NCBI GenBank assembly: GCA_017308595.1
Contig: JAFKER010000008.1
Coordinates: 62,001 to 126,000, forward strand
DNA length: 64,000 nucleotides
Direction: 5' to 3'
Origin: Afipia sp.
GTDB lineage: Bacteria > Pseudomonadota > Alphaproteobacteria > Rhizobiales > Xanthobacteraceae
Shown in pieces: positions 19,561-28,393 of this stretch. Every line of letters starts with the position of its first letter. Position 1 is the first letter of the stretch. The translations under genes were made by a program, and so were the position numbers. A model generated the notes under the pieces. The model was not told the origin of the DNA. It was given only the letters and a program-made list of their open reading frames with translations, and made no database searches.

Positions 19561-20112
19561 CTAGCGCCGACCTGACGAACTGCGGCCTGATCCTCCTACA
19601 GTCGGACCGCGTGGCGGATTTCCGGTTGACGAGACGGTGGGGCCGCGCGGCGGCGTTGCCGATCCATTCGATGACACCGTGGGACCACGCGGCGGCCGCG
19701 TGGTGCTGCCCGGCATATACGGATTCTGGTAGCCGGGATCACGCGGGCCGGGCGGGCGTCCCGTGGCGGGATCGTTCCGATGGTCCTGATAGTGTCCAGC
19801 ACGATGATCCTGATAATGCGGCGCGCCCCTCGGGGTGAAAGTGTTGCCGCAGAACGGAAGAACGCATCTGATCCGTGTGCCCGAGCTGGCCGCGCCGCCG
19901 TAGTTGCGGCCGCCCTGCTGCGAGCGATGATCCTGATAGCGATCGCCGCGATGGTCCTGATAGTGACTGTTGCCGCGCGGGTGCTGATGGTTTCCGACTC
20001 TGGGCGGTCTGCCCTCGTTATCCGCCTCCGCGACTTCGGAAAATGGCAGGATCGCTGCGAAAGTGGCAGCAATGACTGCGATGTTACGACAGACACGAGC
20101 AATGGTCAGCAT
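19561..20112 (-). CDS. Exported His/Arg/Gly-rich repeat protein
   Basis: A 183-residue protein with a signal peptide (hydrophobic stretch about 9-24, cleavage likely after VAEA). The mature part has four YQDHR units in two pairs (spaced by GDR and AGH) and then three PPRGPTV units near the C-terminus. Two cysteines lie between them (RCVLPFC). No known domain; low-complexity and probably unfolded in the periplasm or envelope. The start at 20112 follows GGAGGAAACC; an ATG at 20124 is less likely. Divergent from the outer-membrane protein gene, with two 20-bp palindromes between them. Confidence 0.7.
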   Translation of the reverse strand: MLTIARVCRNIAVIAATFAAILPFSEVAEADNEGRPPRVGNHQHPRGNSHYQDHRGDRYQDHRSQQGGRNYGGAASSGTRIRCVLPFCGNTFTPRGAPHYQDHRAGHYQDHRNDPATGRPPGPRDPGYQNPYMPGSTTRPPRGPTVSSNGSATPPRGPTVSSTGNPPRGPTVGGSGRSSSGRR

Positions 20113-20171
20113 GGTTTCCTCCATTTCAAGCGTCCCCGCATGTCAGCGTAGGTTGGTCGCGGCACATCTGT

Positions 20172-20191
20172 CGTCCGCCGCACGGGGGACG
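20172..20191. promoter_or_regulatory. Palindrome copy 1 (distal to OMP gene)
   Basis: CGTCCGCCGCACGGGGGACG. A near-perfect 20-bp inverted repeat (mismatch at positions 6/15 and at the centre). It lies 60 bp before the start of the repeat-protein gene and 154 bp before the OMP gene. Its right half (CGGGGGACG) is shared with copy 2, and nearly so with copy 3. Confidence 0.55.
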
Positions 20192-20265
20192 TGTGCTGCG
20201 TCACACGGCTGCAGTACGCATCTTCGTGTGATCTGAAGGGCACAGCGCCGGGGATTTCGATTTGC

Positions 20266-20285
20266 TGTCCGCCGCGCGGGGGACG
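20266..20285. promoter_or_regulatory. Palindrome copy 2 (proximal to OMP gene)
   Basis: TGTCCGCCGCGCGGGGGACG. Its centre is 94 bp from that of copy 1, about nine helical turns, so both sites would face the same side of DNA. It ends 60 bp before the OMP start codon. Confidence 0.55.
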
Positions 20286-20344
20286 CTCGATTCTCAAACG
20301 CTCGCTAACTCTGTCGGAAAGACACATCCGACGGAGTGCCATTC

Positions 20345-21409
20345 ATGAGACGCGGAGCCATCGTCATCACATCGATCGCAATGGCGATAGCAGCGGAGCC
20401 CGCCGGCGCGCAATCAGCGCGTCAAGTAAGCGCCGCGGATTCCGGCCGCGCCTATGTGTGGATCGACGGCTCGTATCAATCCGTCGGTTTGCCGTCTGTC
20501 GGTAATTTCGGGGTTCAAGGACTGTTGCCTGCGACAACGACTCCGGGAGGCAGCGAGAAGCATGATCCCCGGCTGAACGGATATGGCATCAATGGCGGGA
20601 TTGGATATGTCTTTGCGCCGGGTGTCTTCTCGCCACTCTGGGGATCCAACGTCCGTATTGAACTAAGCGGCAACTACGTACGTGCCGACGGAACGAGTTT
20701 TGCCGAGCGCGCGCCGGTCACCAATGTGAATTTGACCGCACTTCCGCTGACGGGCGTTGCCTTTGGTATCACCGGCTGCGGCGGCGCGACCTGTGTGACC
20801 CGGTCGTCACTGTCGTCGGATTACACCGCATGGAATATCGATCTTAAAGCCAAGAGCGATTTCTGGTCCGGCGCGTGGACGGTTTCGCCGTCCATCGCGA
20901 TCGTTGGAGGCCGCGCCGACACCAACCAGCACCTTGCACAGCAGACATTCCTGGATGGCGCGTTTCTTCCGCTGGTTGGATACGATATGAACGCTGCGCT
21001 GAAATGGACCGATGTTGGTGCGAAGCTCGGCCTTGAGACGCGATATGAATTTGCGAATGGATTGAATGCAGGATTGATCGGGTCGGCGGGTCTGGTGCAT
21101 CGCGCGGCATCGATGTCGGCGGATTCGTCGATCCTGCTCGGCGTGCCTGTTCCGCGGCTGTCGGCCGTGCAGGACGGCCGGAGCACCGTGCCGCTTCTCC
21201 TTAATCTGGAAGCGCGCGTGACGGCGCGCGTGATGCCGAATGTGACTGCGAAGGGATTTGTCGGTCTCAACTATGACAGCGACGTTCCCGGACTTGAGGC
21301 CCCGCAGAGTCTGGCGTTCGTATCAACCGGCATTCCAGCGCGAATCAAGTTCGATGCCGCAACGTCGTATTACGCGGGCGGAGGGCTGACTGTCAGTTTC
21401 GGGCCATAA
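20345..21409 (+). CDS. Outer-membrane beta-barrel protein
   Basis: A 354-residue protein with a signal peptide (cleavage likely after GAQ at about 22) and long alternation of polar and apolar residues typical of barrel strands, for example VRIELSGNYVRAD and GLTVSFGP at the C-terminus. A pair of cysteines (CGGATC) lies in a predicted loop. Close family not identified; a general porin-like or opacity-like barrel. The ATG at 20345 follows ACGGAG at the right distance. Two palindromes lie upstream, and the gene is convergent with the LuxR-type regulator. Confidence 0.75.
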   Translation: MRRGAIVITSIAMAIAAEPAGAQSARQVSAADSGRAYVWIDGSYQSVGLPSVGNFGVQGLLPATTTPGGSEKHDPRLNGYGINGGIGYVFAPGVFSPLWGSNVRIELSGNYVRADGTSFAERAPVTNVNLTALPLTGVAFGITGCGGATCVTRSSLSSDYTAWNIDLKAKSDFWSGAWTVSPSIAIVGGRADTNQHLAQQTFLDGAFLPLVGYDMNAALKWTDVGAKLGLETRYEFANGLNAGLIGSAGLVHRAASMSADSSILLGVPVPRLSAVQDGRSTVPLLLNLEARVTARVMPNVTAKGFVGLNYDSDVPGLEAPQSLAFVSTGIPARIKFDAATSYYAGGGLTVSFGP

Positions 21410-21439
21410 TATCCCGAACGAGACTGAAGCAGGGTGGCT

Positions 21440-22615
21440 TCAGGGATTGGTGCGAACCACTGCGGGGGATGTCAGGCTTGCTACCAGTTTGGCCAGTTCA
21501 GGCTGTTCGGAAGTCCTTGTTTTCTCGAACACGCGGGCGAGATGAGTCTTCACGGTTGAATCGGCGATGCCAAGTGCCGTGGCCGAGGTTGCGCGGTTTT
21601 TTCCCGATGCAATTTCGATCATGACGCGGGCTTCCATCGGCGTCAGATCGTAAAGCGCGGCTAGCGCTTCGAACGGGGGCGAAATGCTGTTTGCCGACGG
21701 CGTGATGAAGACGGCGGCGGCGGCGCCGAGCGAGAGGCCCGGTCTCAACATTCCGGATTTCAACGGCAGCACATGAGCTACGGAATGTGGCGCGATCTGC
21801 GGGTCGCGGCTCCTGATCGGAACGCCGATCCCCCCATAGCCAAGTTCGCTCTCATCCTGTGTCGCGTGCGCGATCGCGTCCCTGATGGCTGTGGTGGCAT
21901 TTATGTCGCGTGCCACCAGGACGCCGCGCTGTGACTGAACCGGATCGTCGTCGCTGAACATGGTCCGGGCGGACTGGTTAGAATAGAGGATGCGGCTGTT
22001 TGCATCGACCAGCACAACGGCCGCCGAGAGTGCTTCGAGCGTCGCCTCGAAGGCCGCCGTCGCGAGCGAACGCATGTCGAGCAGATCGCCGATAGTCGCC
22101 GCGCGCCGCATATGGGGATTTAGCAATGTGGCAATGGCAAGCTCATTCGGGCCGACCAGATCGCGCGTCAGCGGCGTGTGCAGTTCGAACGTGCCGCTTC
22201 GCGTTGGGCTGCGTAGAAGGATGCCTGCTGCGACATCGCGATAGCCCGCAGGTGTTGCCCATTCGGCAAAAAAAGGGCGCTGGCGGACTTCATCCTCCTC
22301 AGCACCCAGACGCTTGAGCAGCGTAGCCGTATTGGCGACGTCGCCGACCTGGAAAGTCGGATAAATCTCCCAGAACGGGTCCAGTTTGGCGTACTTGGAT
22401 TGCAAAAGCTCGATCCAGTAGGGATCGCCGCCCCAGCGCGCGGTGAAATTCTTCTTCTGGTCTTCCAGATCGTACAGGTTGATGGCGCCAAGCGTGGCCC
22501 CGATCAAGCCGCAGCAGGCCTCGAGCGCGTCGGGCCACAGCGCAGGTTCGATCGCGCTGTCGTAGATTTTGCCAATTACTATGGACAATTGATCGGGAGA
22601 TACGTCGATATTCAT
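21440..22615 (-). CDS. LuxR family transcriptional regulator
   Basis: About 391 residues from the ATG at 22615. The C-terminal LuxR/NarL helix-turn-helix is plain (LTPMEARVMIEIASGKNRA ... IADSTVKTHLARVFEKT). The N-terminal 300 residues include a possible PAS-like segment (AAVVLVDANSRILYSNQSA). There is no receiver domain, so it is not a response regulator. A longer reading from 22681 exists, but its ATG overlaps a perfect 20-bp palindrome that is more likely an operator. Probably controls itself, the OMP gene and the repeat-protein gene (inference from shared palindromes). Confidence 0.85.
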   Translation of the reverse strand: MNIDVSPDQLSIVIGKIYDSAIEPALWPDALEACCGLIGATLGAINLYDLEDQKKNFTARWGGDPYWIELLQSKYAKLDPFWEIYPTFQVGDVANTATLLKRLGAEEDEVRQRPFFAEWATPAGYRDVAAGILLRSPTRSGTFELHTPLTRDLVGPNELAIATLLNPHMRRAATIGDLLDMRSLATAAFEATLEALSAAVVLVDANSRILYSNQSARTMFSDDDPVQSQRGVLVARDINATTAIRDAIAHATQDESELGYGGIGVPIRSRDPQIAPHSVAHVLPLKSGMLRPGLSLGAAAAVFITPSANSISPPFEALAALYDLTPMEARVMIEIASGKNRATSATALGIADSTVKTHLARVFEKTRTSEQPELAKLVASLTSPAVVRTNP

Positions 22616-22972
22616 CGGTCCGTCTCGCATCTGAAGATCGAAGTTCACAAGGAACAGACAAAAAATCCAGAATAATCGCATCCCCCGCGCGGGGGATGAA
22701 GGCGATTGAAGGCTTGGACAGGCGGAGCGCTGCCGAGCCCGTTAGGCCGAACCGGCATATGGTGACTAGGTTCAGGATGGCTGATGCGGACCTCCTGATG
22801 GTCGCGATGGGGGCCGGAAGCCGAATCCTGACCAGTTCAGCTGCGCCGAATGTCCCGATCAGGCCTGTCAGATGAATTTATTGTGGCGCGACATGCATTT
22901 TTCTCACGAGCCAGTGTCCTTGCGATGCGTTAGAGACATCCGGCGAATTTGGCCGTTGGCAGGGAGTTCTTG
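22616..22972. other. Gap upstream of the LuxR gene and the NTF2-like gene
   Basis: 357 bp with no gene. It holds palindrome copy 3 at 22679-22698. The remainder shows no clear promoter or further repeat by eye. Confidence 0.5.
22679..22698. promoter_or_regulatory. Palindrome copy 3 (upstream of LuxR gene)
   Basis: CATCCCCCGCGCGGGGGATG, a perfect 20-bp palindrome that ends 63 bp before the LuxR start codon at 22615. It matches copies 1 and 2 in core and length, suggesting an autoregulatory site. Confidence 0.6.
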
Positions 22973-23389
22973 ATGACCACCACATTGAAAGAATCCGGAT
23001 CACTCGACCGTGCGTGTGCGCTTGATTTACTCGAAGCGGTTCAGAAATACTTCGACCTGATGTACGATTGCGATACCTCCCGCTTCGATCAGGTTTTCGC
23101 GGCGACTGTTCAGCTACATGGATATCGTGACGGGCAGATGGTTGCGTGGCCTGCACATGTGTACCGGGATATCCTCGACAAGCGCCAATCGCCGAAATCG
23201 GTCAACGCGGTGCGTACCGATGAGATTCTCCTTGTCGATTTTTCGTCCACCACGCAGGCTTTCACGAAAGTCCGCGTGAGGGTCAATACGATGCTGTTCG
23301 TTGACTATCTGACCTGGCATCGAATCGACGGGAAGTGGCTGATCACATCAAAGGGTTTCCACGTCGAATCCAGCACTGGCGAAATCTGA
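22973..23389 (+). CDS. NTF2-like protein, DUF4440/SnoaL-type
   Basis: A 138-residue soluble protein. The pattern VQKYFDLMYDCDTSRFDQVF...VQLHGYRDG...YLTWHRIDGKWLITSKGFHV is typical of lumazine-binding/NTF2-like folds. No catalytic residues can be assigned. The ATG at 22973 follows AGGGAG; the in-frame TTG upstream is rejected. Confidence 0.7.
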   Translation: MTTTLKESGSLDRACALDLLEAVQKYFDLMYDCDTSRFDQVFAATVQLHGYRDGQMVAWPAHVYRDILDKRQSPKSVNAVRTDEILLVDFSSTTQAFTKVRVRVNTMLFVDYLTWHRIDGKWLITSKGFHVESSTGEI

Positions 23390-23495
23390 TCGAATAACGC
23401 CGGCGGTTGGCCTCCGGGGCGCTTTCGACCCACCATCACGCTCTTGCGCGCAAACTTCGCTGGCGATTCTGCAATGCAGAGGCGAAGGTGGGCGC

Positions 23496-24893
23496 ATGAC
23501 CAATCCTGCTGCACCGCCTTCGATTCCCGACGGACAAATCGCGCCTCGTTTCCCCACTCCCGGCGAGGCCTTCCGGGTCTGGTTGCGGATTGCTCTGCTT
23601 AGTTTCGGCGGCCCCGCCGGGCAGATCGCGGTCATGCATCGCATCCTTGTTGAAGAAAAGCACTGGATTTCGGAAAGCCGGTTTCTGCACGCTCTGAATT
23701 ACTGCATGTTGCTGCCCGGCCCGGAGGCGCAGCAATTGGCGACCTACATCGGCTGGCTGATGCACAAGACGCGCGGGGGCATCATCGCCGGCGGGCTGTT
23801 CATCGCGCCCGGCGTCATCGCCATTATGGCGCTCAGCGCCATTTACGCGGCGTTCGGCAATGTCGGTTTTGTCGCCGCGCTGTTCTTCGGTCTCAAGGCC
23901 GCGGTGCTGGCGATCGTGCTGCAGGCGGTGGTGCGTGTGGGCAACCGCGCGCTCGGCAATCGCCTGATGCAAGGACTTGCCGCCGCCGCGTTCATCGCGA
24001 TCTTTTTCTTCAGCGTGCCGTTTCCCGTGATCGTGCTGATGGCCGGAATGATCGGTTATGCCGGTGGCCGTGCGGGGCTCGGTGCCTTTGCGGGGCGCGG
24101 GCACGACAGTAATCCCTCCACGGCGCTGGTGGACAGTTTGCTGGGTGACGAATTGCCGCCGCATGTGCGGCCCGGCGCGGCGCGTGCGTTGCGGGTGGCG
24201 GCGATCTGGCTGCTGCTTTGGCTGGCGCCGGTCGCGCTGTTGTTGGCCCTGCTGGGAGCGGGCAATGTGTTCAGCCAGATCGCAGTGTTCTTCAGCAAGA
24301 TGGCGATGGTCACGTTCGGGGGGGCCTATGCCGTGCTGGCCTATGTCGCGCAGCAGGCCGTCGAGAATTATCACTGGCTGAAGCCGAACGAGATGCTCGA
24401 TGGTCTCGGCATGGCGGAGACGACGCCTGGGCCACTGATCATGGTGCTGCAATTCGTGGGCTTCATGGCGGCATTCCGCGATCCTGGAACGTTGTCGCCG
24501 ATGCTTGCCGGCGCACTCGGCGGCCTGCTGGCAACATGGGTCACGTTCACGCCGTGCTTCCTGTGGATTTTCCTGGGCGCGCCGTTTATCGAAACCCTGC
24601 GCGGCAACAGGGCGCTTGCGGGCGCGCTGTCCGCCATCACTGCGGCGGTGGTCGGTGTGATTCTGAATCTGGCGATCTGGTTTGCGATCCACACCATCTT
24701 CCGACAGACAGTTTCCGTTCGCGGTTTCGGATTGTCATTCGACGCGCCGGTGCTGACCAGTGTCGATCCATGGGCGCTGGCGCTCGCCATGGGGGCCGCG
24801 TTTGCGATTTTCCGTTTGAAGGCCGGGATGGTGCAAACACTGGCAGCCTGCGCCTCGGCGGGCGTGCTGCTTTATGTGACCGGCATGATCTGA
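23496..24893 (+). CDS. chrA: Chromate transporter family protein (ChrA, two-domain)
   Basis: A 465-residue inner-membrane protein with two homologous halves, each rich in transmembrane helices. Family motifs: FGGPAGQIAVMHRIL and PGPEAQQLATYIGW in the first half; FGGAYAVLAYVAQQAVE and ETTPGPLIMVLQFVGF in the second. The family exports chromate, or transports sulfate-like anions. No chrB regulator is near, so chromate resistance is not certain. Confidence 0.9.
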   Translation: MTNPAAPPSIPDGQIAPRFPTPGEAFRVWLRIALLSFGGPAGQIAVMHRILVEEKHWISESRFLHALNYCMLLPGPEAQQLATYIGWLMHKTRGGIIAGGLFIAPGVIAIMALSAIYAAFGNVGFVAALFFGLKAAVLAIVLQAVVRVGNRALGNRLMQGLAAAAFIAIFFFSVPFPVIVLMAGMIGYAGGRAGLGAFAGRGHDSNPSTALVDSLLGDELPPHVRPGAARALRVAAIWLLLWLAPVALLLALLGAGNVFSQIAVFFSKMAMVTFGGAYAVLAYVAQQAVENYHWLKPNEMLDGLGMAETTPGPLIMVLQFVGFMAAFRDPGTLSPMLAGALGGLLATWVTFTPCFLWIFLGAPFIETLRGNRALAGALSAITAAVVGVILNLAIWFAIHTIFRQTVSVRGFGLSFDAPVLTSVDPWALALAMGAAFAIFRLKAGMVQTLAACASAGVLLYVTGMI

Positions 24894-25092
24894 ACGGCGG
24901 TGGGGTCGGCAGCTACATCGGGGCCCAATCCGTTCTCCAGGGCGCCGCCGGAGCGGCGATCGCGGTGCCACGCAAGCGCTTGACGGTTCTTTTGGCCTCC
25001 AGGATCAGCTAGCCGGACTGCGGCGATCTTGAGTCTTTCCTGCTCTCGGCGGCTGTGATTTGCTTCAGGCAGAACTCCGCCGAGAGGATCGC

Positions 25093-25899
25093 ATGAAGTG
25101 GATTGCGGGCTGCGTCGCGTTTCTCCTGTCAGCCGCAGCGGCTGCCGCGCAGGACAGGCCGCCGCCGAGCGAGTGCCTCGCGATCGCGCAATCCCTTCCA
25201 CGCGTGATGTATGCAAGTCTGTCACGCGTGGCGGCCAACAGAGGTGACGTGACGATCACCTATGCTGGCCATTCGACCTACATCATAGAGACGCCCGGCG
25301 ACATGACCATCGCTACCGATTTCAGCGGGGCTTACACCGCAGGCAAGTCGCCCAATGTGGTGACGATGAACCGGGCGCATTCGACGCATTACACGCTTAA
25401 TCCCGATCCGCGTATTGCCCATGTGCTCCATGGCTGGGGCGAGAATGGTCAGCCTGCGCGGCACGCCAAAATGATCGGAGACGTGCTGATCCGGAATGTC
25501 ACCACCGACATCCGCGCGTTCCGGTTCGATTCCGAGGCGTTGCAGAAAGACGGCAATTCGATCTTTATCTTTGAGGTCGCGGGTCTGTGCATCGGTCATC
25601 TCGGCCATCTGCATCATCCGTTGGATGAGACGCACTACGCTGCAATCGGCCGTCTTGATATCGTGATGGTGCCGATTGACGGCACGTTTACGATGTCGCT
25701 GGATGGGGTCTCGGAGATTACGCGGCGGCTGCGGTCGTCCATCGTGTTGCCGATGCACCGGTTCGCGACACCGTTCAGTGAGTTTCTCGCCCGAATGAAC
25801 GGGCAGTTCGAAATGGATATTCGTCCCGAGCGCTCGTTCTCGGTGTCGCGCGATACGCTGCCGAAGAAGCCGACCATGATCGTGCTGGATGGCGTGTGA
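25093..25899 (+). CDS. Exported MBL-fold (UlaG-like) protein
   Basis: A 268-residue protein with a signal peptide (cleavage likely after AAAQ at 20). The opening TYAGHSTYIIETPG matches UlaG-like beta-lactamase-fold hydrolases, but the usual HxHxDH is reduced to NRAHSTHYT, with two His and no Asp. Later His-rich stretches (GHLGHLHH, PMHRF) remain. Probably binds metal in a changed way; substrate unknown. The ATG at 25093 follows GAGAGGA, preferred over a start at 25060. Convergent with the next gene after 6 bp. Confidence 0.75.
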   Translation: MKWIAGCVAFLLSAAAAAAQDRPPPSECLAIAQSLPRVMYASLSRVAANRGDVTITYAGHSTYIIETPGDMTIATDFSGAYTAGKSPNVVTMNRAHSTHYTLNPDPRIAHVLHGWGENGQPARHAKMIGDVLIRNVTTDIRAFRFDSEALQKDGNSIFIFEVAGLCIGHLGHLHHPLDETHYAAIGRLDIVMVPIDGTFTMSLDGVSEITRRLRSSIVLPMHRFATPFSEFLARMNGQFEMDIRPERSFSVSRDTLPKKPTMIVLDGV

Positions 25900-25905
25900 A
25901 CGCGT

Positions 25906-27051
25906 CTAGAACGCCGCGGCAAGGTCCTTCGCGCCCTGCAGGTTCACCTGATTGTCCATCCGCGCATCGGTCGCCGCGAGCAGCTTGGCGACGGTGTTAT
26001 TGCGGATCGCGACCGGATTGCGCTCATAGCCGTTGCGCTGGAAGAAGTTCGACGTCGGAACGATCACGCGCAATGATTGCGGCATCGACACCATGTCGAA
26101 TCCGTTGCCGTCGCCGGTCAGGTTCATCATTTCAAGCTCGGCGGCGGTGAGCGGTGCGCTGTAGCCCTTGCGCTTTGCAAAATGCACTGAATCCATCAGC
26201 TTCAAGGTCTGCAGAACCGGTCCCACATCCATATCGAGATTGAGGGCGTGGACACCGATGCCGCGCGGCGTGACGCCGAGCTTTTCATGCGCGCTCCACT
26301 GGTTCGGTACGGTTTTGCAGAATGCAACCATCTGCTGGACGATAGCCGCCTTGCGCTGGAGTTCGGCCTTCTGCGCGCCCCCTGCCTGATGGGCCTTGTC
26401 ATGGATGGTCTTGACCACGAGGCCGCCGTGTTCCGCCAGAATACTGATGGTGTTGGTGGTCAGGAGCTGGTTGTAGCCAAGTGCAGTCGAGATCGCACGG
26501 GCGCCGGGGCGGGTACCCTCGAGCCCGGCCTGCACGTCGTATTTTCCGTTGCCGCCGGATTCGAAGCTGTAGACTCGCACAGCCTGATCACGCGTCAGGC
26601 CGAAGCCCGAAGCCACGCGCGCATAGGCACGCTTGTAGTCGATCTCGGTCGCGGGTTTGCGCGGGCTGAACCCAAAATGCTCCTGCGCCTGGCTCAGGAA
26701 ATCGGCAACGACTGGCAATGGTGCGCGGGGCCTGGGCTGCTTTTCGGGTGGTGATGGATCGGCGGGCTTCGGCGGCCCGCTATAGACCGGCGGCTGCGTC
26801 AGGACATAGTCCTCGGCGGTGATGGTTTCGCCATTGCGGCGCTTGGCGAAGCGTGCGCGCCGCTTTTCGCTGATCGTGGTCCAGTAGGCGGAGGCGGTTG
26901 CCTCAAACGGCTCGCGGACGGCGTTATATTCGGCCAGCTTGCGGCGATAGTCAGCCATCTGCTGTGGGGTCTGGGCGAGGGCGGCGGAAGGCAGCGTCGC
27001 GACAATGACCGCGAGCGACAAGCAGGCCGTCGTCCACCGAAGCGCTCTCAC
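25906..27051 (-). CDS. Exported protein, possibly lytic transglycosylase-like
   Basis: A 381-residue protein with a signal peptide (ALRWTTACLSLAVIVATLPS, cleavage after ALAQ). After a proline-rich linker, the stretch VYSFESGGNGKYDVQAG followed by ALGYNQLL recalls the ES-G...A-G-MQ pattern of SLT transglycosylases, suggesting a peptidoglycan role, but the match is loose. The GTG at 27051 overlaps the stop of the thioesterase gene (GTGA), so the two are coupled; this is chosen over a longer reading from 27171. Confidence 0.6.
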   Translation of the reverse strand: MRALRWTTACLSLAVIVATLPSAALAQTPQQMADYRRKLAEYNAVREPFEATASAYWTTISEKRRARFAKRRNGETITAEDYVLTQPPVYSGPPKPADPSPPEKQPRPRAPLPVVADFLSQAQEHFGFSPRKPATEIDYKRAYARVASGFGLTRDQAVRVYSFESGGNGKYDVQAGLEGTRPGARAISTALGYNQLLTTNTISILAEHGGLVVKTIHDKAHQAGGAQKAELQRKAAIVQQMVAFCKTVPNQWSAHEKLGVTPRGIGVHALNLDMDVGPVLQTLKLMDSVHFAKRKGYSAPLTAAELEMMNLTGDGNGFDMVSMPQSLRVIVPTSNFFQRNGYERNPVAIRNNTVAKLLAATDARMDNQVNLQGAKDLAAAF

Positions 27052-27836
27052 ATGAACACCGCGACGTTCTGCCGGCTGACCAGCACAGGCTGCCGATCTG
27101 CGTTCCAAAGGGTGGTCGCCTGACTGGAATAGCCGCCCACGACGTTCTCGGCCTTGGTCTGCAGTAGCCACCAGCCGTCATGAGTCTCCAGTCTGTCGGT
27201 GAGCAAGTCGACGGCCCAGGTCATGGTGCTGATCGGACCCGGCCGCTCGAACAATACCAGCGCGGCGGGTGGCGGCGCGTCGGTGAGGGCGACCAGTGCT
27301 GACATGGATGCAGGCTTTGCCGCATCCTGGTGGCGCAGCCAGATCGAGAAATTCGGATGTTGGGCCTGACTGAACGGCGGATGGCCGCCGGCGAAGCGGC
27401 CCTCGAAGTGTTGGATGAAGTTCAGTCCGGGAATCTTGCGGAAAAACGGTGGGCAGGTTTCCGGTTCCGGGACCGTCGGTGCGGCGAGGCTGCTGTATGC
27501 GACGCTGGATGGGCGTGCCATGCCGTAGCAAAGCGTTGCCCGTGTCGCGAGACCGGCTTCGCCGAACAGGTCGACCCCGACAAACACAGTGGACTTACCC
27601 CTGCGCAGGATGGTCGGACGGATCATCACCGTGCCGGAGGCGGGTCCGACGAAGCTGAATTGTGCGGAGCGCAATGGTGGCAATTCGTCGAAATGCTGGG
27701 CCACGCTTTCGAGGCAGAAGGCTGCGGTGAGGCCGCCATAGATGGTGCGGCCCTGCAGCCAATCCTCCGTTGCCGTGACCGAGCTGGTCTCTCCGTCGGC
27801 GGCCATGCTCGCCATCAATGCCGTGAAATCGATCAT
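27048..27836 (-). CDS. Acyl-CoA thioesterase family protein (TesB-like double hotdog)
   Basis: A 262-residue protein. The start DWLQGRTIYGGLTAAFCLES and the later SQAQHPNFSIWLRH, LTDAPPPAAL and TKAENVVGGYSSQATTLWN are typical of the 4HBT_3/TesB-like families that hydrolyse acyl-CoA. It overlaps the following gene by 4 bp. Confidence 0.85.
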   Translation of the reverse strand: MIDFTALMASMAADGETSSVTATEDWLQGRTIYGGLTAAFCLESVAQHFDELPPLRSAQFSFVGPASGTVMIRPTILRRGKSTVFVGVDLFGEAGLATRATLCYGMARPSSVAYSSLAAPTVPEPETCPPFFRKIPGLNFIQHFEGRFAGGHPPFSQAQHPNFSIWLRHQDAAKPASMSALVALTDAPPPAALVLFERPGPISTMTWAVDLLTDRLETHDGWWLLQTKAENVVGGYSSQATTLWNADRQPVLVSRQNVAVFM

Positions 27837-28121
27837 CGTCTTGCGCCTGTTTTCGAATTTGCCCGGAAAGTATATCCGCCAGAGGCGCCGAACGCCTAAT
27901 GATGGCTCCTATGATTCAGTTTCCTGCCCCGGCAGCGTGTCTTCGATCGCCCGCAGATTCGCTTTGACTCATCGCGGACTCAATCTGTCAGTAGGACTGA
28001 CCGAATCGAGTTATCAACAGGCGTTTGATCCGCACTTTCGAATCATTCTCGCTTCGAGATACGAGATCGTTTCAAATATGAAGCTTGCGTGACTGTGGCG
28101 TTCGCGTGCGGGGCGACGATC

Positions 28122-28349
28122 ATGAATAAAATTGTTTCGCCGAAAGGTATCGTTTCGAGTGAGTTGTCGAAATTGTTCGGCGATGTTCCGAAGCCGGATC
28201 GCGCCGAATGGGAAAAGACACTCAAGGCATTGAAGCCTTGGCTCAGCCCGGAAAAATTCGCGGAAACCGAAGCAACGCACTGGCGCATGTTCGAGCGCGC
28301 AAATCGCTGGCACGAAAATTTTTCACTGACATCGCCGCGGGAAGATTGA
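28122..28349 (+). CDS. Small protein of unknown function
   Basis: A 75-residue, Trp- and charge-rich, mostly helical protein (DRAEWEKTLKALKPWLSPEKF). No motif or signal peptide. The ATG at 28122 is chosen; a GTG at 28089 is an alternative. Ribosome site weak. It sits alone in a region that looks somewhat lower in GC than the rest. Confidence 0.45.
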   Translation: MNKIVSPKGIVSSELSKLFGDVPKPDRAEWEKTLKALKPWLSPEKFAETEATHWRMFERANRWHENFSLTSPRED

Positions 28350-28393
28350 TCCTGAAGATCTGATGCGGTCCGGCTGTTGTGCGTGGCCGGCGG

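Noticed and set aside
19780-19990. Tandem repeats that could suggest a CRISPR-like array
   Set aside because: They encode the YQDHR units of a protein in frame; there are no regular spacers and no cas genes.
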